DNA of 64,000 nucleotides from Salinimicrobium sp. TH3. Its GTDB lineage: Bacteria > Bacteroidota > Bacteroidia > Flavobacteriales > Flavobacteriaceae. A program made the translations under genes and the position numbers. This document shows, in pieces, positions 63,420 to 64,000 of this stretch. How positions within the stretch are numbered: the stretch's first letter is position 1; each line of letters starts with the position of its first letter. The stretch lies in the NCBI RefSeq assembly GCF_026676115.1, contig NZ_JAPONB010000002.1, forward strand, positions 477,900-541,899. Reading direction: 5' to 3'. A model generated the notes under the pieces. That model saw only the letters and a list, made by a program, of their open reading frames with translations, was not told the DNA's origin and ran no database searches.

Positions 63420-63452
63420 CTCTTGTTTCTCCTCCTCTTAGGCTTCCCTCGA
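63420..63452 (-). other. Remnant of a tRNA-Asn 3' end, older copy
   Basis: On the minus strand these bases read TCGAGGGAAGCCTAAGAGG then AGGAGAAACAAGAG. The second part matches the acceptor end and 3' flank of the intact tRNA-Asn (CCCAAGAGGAGGAGCAACAA) in 18 of 20 bases. The rest of the tRNA is missing and an 18-bp palindrome follows at 63453-63470. Confidence 0.6.
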
Positions 63453-63470
63453 TCCCGATGGCTATCGGGA
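63453..63470. repeat. CCCGAT palindrome, copy 1
   Basis: TCCCGATGGCTATCGGGA is an 18-bp palindrome with one changed base, attached to the older tRNA-Asn remnant. Confidence 0.85.
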
Positions 63471-63486
63471 CTGCCCAACATAAGAC

Positions 63487-63516
63487 AATAAAAAAGCCGA
63501 CCACATGGTCGGCTTT
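63487..63516 (-). terminator. Terminator after the GIY-YIG gene and its tRNA remnant
   Basis: AAAGCCGACC (63493-63502) pairs with GGTCGGCTTT (63507-63516) around ACAT; the minus strand continues with TTTTTTATTG. Confidence 0.92.
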
Positions 63517-63530
63517 ATAAAGCTCCTCCT

Positions 63531-63548
63531 TCCCGATAGGAATCGGGA
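63531..63548. repeat. CCCGAT palindrome, copy 2
   Basis: TCCCGATAGGAATCGGGA has perfect 7-bp arms and sits between the T-arm and the acceptor end of the tRNA remnant. Confidence 0.85.
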
Positions 63549-63569
63549 CAAGCAATGGGCTCGAACCAA

Positions 63570-63587
63570 CCCCGATAGCTATCGGGG
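63570..63587. repeat. CCCGAT palindrome, copy 3
   Basis: CCCCGATAGCTATCGGGG is a perfect 18-bp palindrome. It replaces the bases GGACC that join the anticodon arm and T-arm in the intact tRNA-Asn. Confidence 0.9.
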
Positions 63588-63593
63588 CTCTGA

Positions 63594-63881
63594 TTAACAG
63601 TCAGAATAAGTATTCTTTAGCTTCGCAAGCATTTCAGGATATTTTTTTAGGTTCTCAATGTAAACTTTACTTTTCATTCTTTTTATATGGCGCTCAACAG
63701 CTAAAGCCTGGACTTTATTTTTACACTCAATTTGTAAAAACAATATCCAGTCATCTGCTTTTCCTGTAAACTTATTGGAATGAGCTATAGAATGAAAATT
63801 CATTCTCACATCAAGATCATTTGTATATCCTGTATAGAATCTATTCAATTTTTTAGAATGGAGAATATAAACTGTAGCCAT
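63594..63881 (-). CDS. GIY-YIG nuclease family protein
   Basis: A 95-residue single-domain GIY-YIG nuclease of the UvrC N-terminus/YhbQ type. VYILHS at 4-9 and RFYTGYTND at 15-23 are the two motif strands, Arg26 follows, and AVERHIKRMKS near 63 carries the metal-binding Glu. It lies after tRNA-Asn and a terminator. The last three codons (Ser-Asp-Cys) and the stop TAA are provided by a tRNA-Asn anticodon-arm copy. It may be a tRNA-targeting mobile nuclease. Confidence 0.85.
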   Translation of the reverse strand: MATVYILHSKKLNRFYTGYTNDLDVRMNFHSIAHSNKFTGKADDWILFLQIECKNKVQALAVERHIKRMKSKVYIENLKKYPEMLAKLKNTYSDC

Positions 63882-63885
63882 AATT

Positions 63886-63922
63886 TAAAAACAGAAAGCC
63901 CCACATAAAAATGTGGGGCTTT
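63886..63922 (-). terminator. Terminator of tRNA-Asn
   Basis: AAAGCCCCACAT (63895-63906) pairs with ATGTGGGGCTTT (63911-63922); the minus strand continues with a T-rich stretch. It separates the tRNA from the GIY-YIG start codon. Confidence 0.88.
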
Positions 63923-63926
63923 GTTG

Positions 63927-64000
63927 CTCCTCCTCTTGGGCTCGAACCAAGGACCCTCTGATTAACAGTCAGATGCTCTAACCAACTGAGCTAAGGAGGA
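63927..64000 (-). tRNA. tRNA-Asn(GTT)
   Basis: A complete cloverleaf on the minus strand: acceptor TCCTCCT with AGGAGGA, D-arm AGCTCAGTTGGTTAGAGC, anticodon loop CTGTTAA with GTT at 63964-63966, variable region, and T-loop TTCGAGC. The discriminator base is G, as usual for tRNA-Asn, and no CCA is encoded. The 5' end coincides with the window edge. Confidence 0.95.

Larger units (their letters stand above)
63522..63605 (-). other. Remnant of a tRNA-Asn 3' half split by two palindromes
   Basis: Read on the minus strand: the anticodon arm (18 bases, 63588-63605, identical to the intact tRNA), an 18-bp palindrome in place of the five-base variable region, the T-arm part TTGGTTCGAGCCCA (63556-63569), a second palindrome (63531-63548), and the acceptor end AGGAGGAGC. 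The 5' half is missing, so it is not a working tRNA. The anticodon-arm part also encodes the end of the GIY-YIG gene. Confidence 0.88.

Noticed and set aside
63522..63605. A second functional tRNA-Asn
   Set aside because: The acceptor 5' strand and D-arm are missing and two palindromes break the T-arm and variable region.

Overview
The window is a compact, gene-dense chromosome segment from a member of the Bacteroidetes, most likely the family Flavobacteriaceae. The evidence is the gliding-motility lipoprotein GldH in a PSP1-gldH-penicillin-binding protein operon, a TonB receptor with an N-terminal carboxypeptidase-regulatory-like domain, an RND pump fused to its outer-membrane channel, and repeated promoter motifs of the Bacteroidetes type (TTG, 16-21 bases, TAnnTTTG). 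Genus cannot be fixed from the sequence alone. Four of the eight convergent gene pairs share a 4-bp overlap of stop codons, and several genes start with TTG.

Layout. 1-12.9 kb is housekeeping: the end of dprA, trpS, an acyltransferase, an ECF sigma factor with an unusual membrane/beta-barrel partner, recA, a tiny Cys-containing ORF with its own terminator, trhO, the ricT-gldH-pbp1A operon and a 3-oxoacid CoA-transferase. 12.9-17.8 kb holds an exonuclease, a serine hydrolase, MGMT, a CNNM/CBS protein and a lipoate ligase. 18.0-29.1 kb is one co-directional operon of ten genes (SDR, epimerase, glycoside hydrolase-epimerase fusion, zinc dehydrogenase, Gfo/Idh/MocA oxidoreductase, four glycosyltransferases, methyltransferase) that looks like a biosynthetic pathway for an unidentified glycoside.

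29.5-40.3 kb encodes nearly the whole heme pathway: hemA-hemC-hemD-(REP pair)-RAYT-hemE-unknown-hemF and hemB on the minus strand, and divergently an AraC regulator, hemH and hemJ; only hemL is not present. A REP-associated tyrosine transposase with a REP-like double hairpin sits inside this operon, and a second copy of the double hairpin lies 22 kb away after scoB. 40.4-46.6 kb has a NtrY-like kinase, a crotonase, a radical SAM protein, an HD hydrolase, a second acyltransferase, a bacilliredoxin and a DjlA-like protein.

46.7-59.5 kb is a metal-homeostasis island: TonB receptor and DtxR-type regulator divergent over a clear operator, a ZIP transporter, a CzcB-CzcA/TolC efflux system, and feoA-feoB with a 50-residue FeoB-associated Cys-rich protein. 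59.5-63.3 kb has SCO, RseP and a 5'-nucleotidase lipoprotein. The last 0.6 kb holds tRNA-Asn followed by a GIY-YIG nuclease gene whose stop codon and last three codons lie in a second, broken copy of the tRNA-Asn 3' half. That copy contains short CCCGAT...ATCGGG palindromes, and a still older tRNA 3' end lies beyond it. The tRNA/GIY-YIG array, the RAYT/REP system and the glycoside operon are the most interesting parts.
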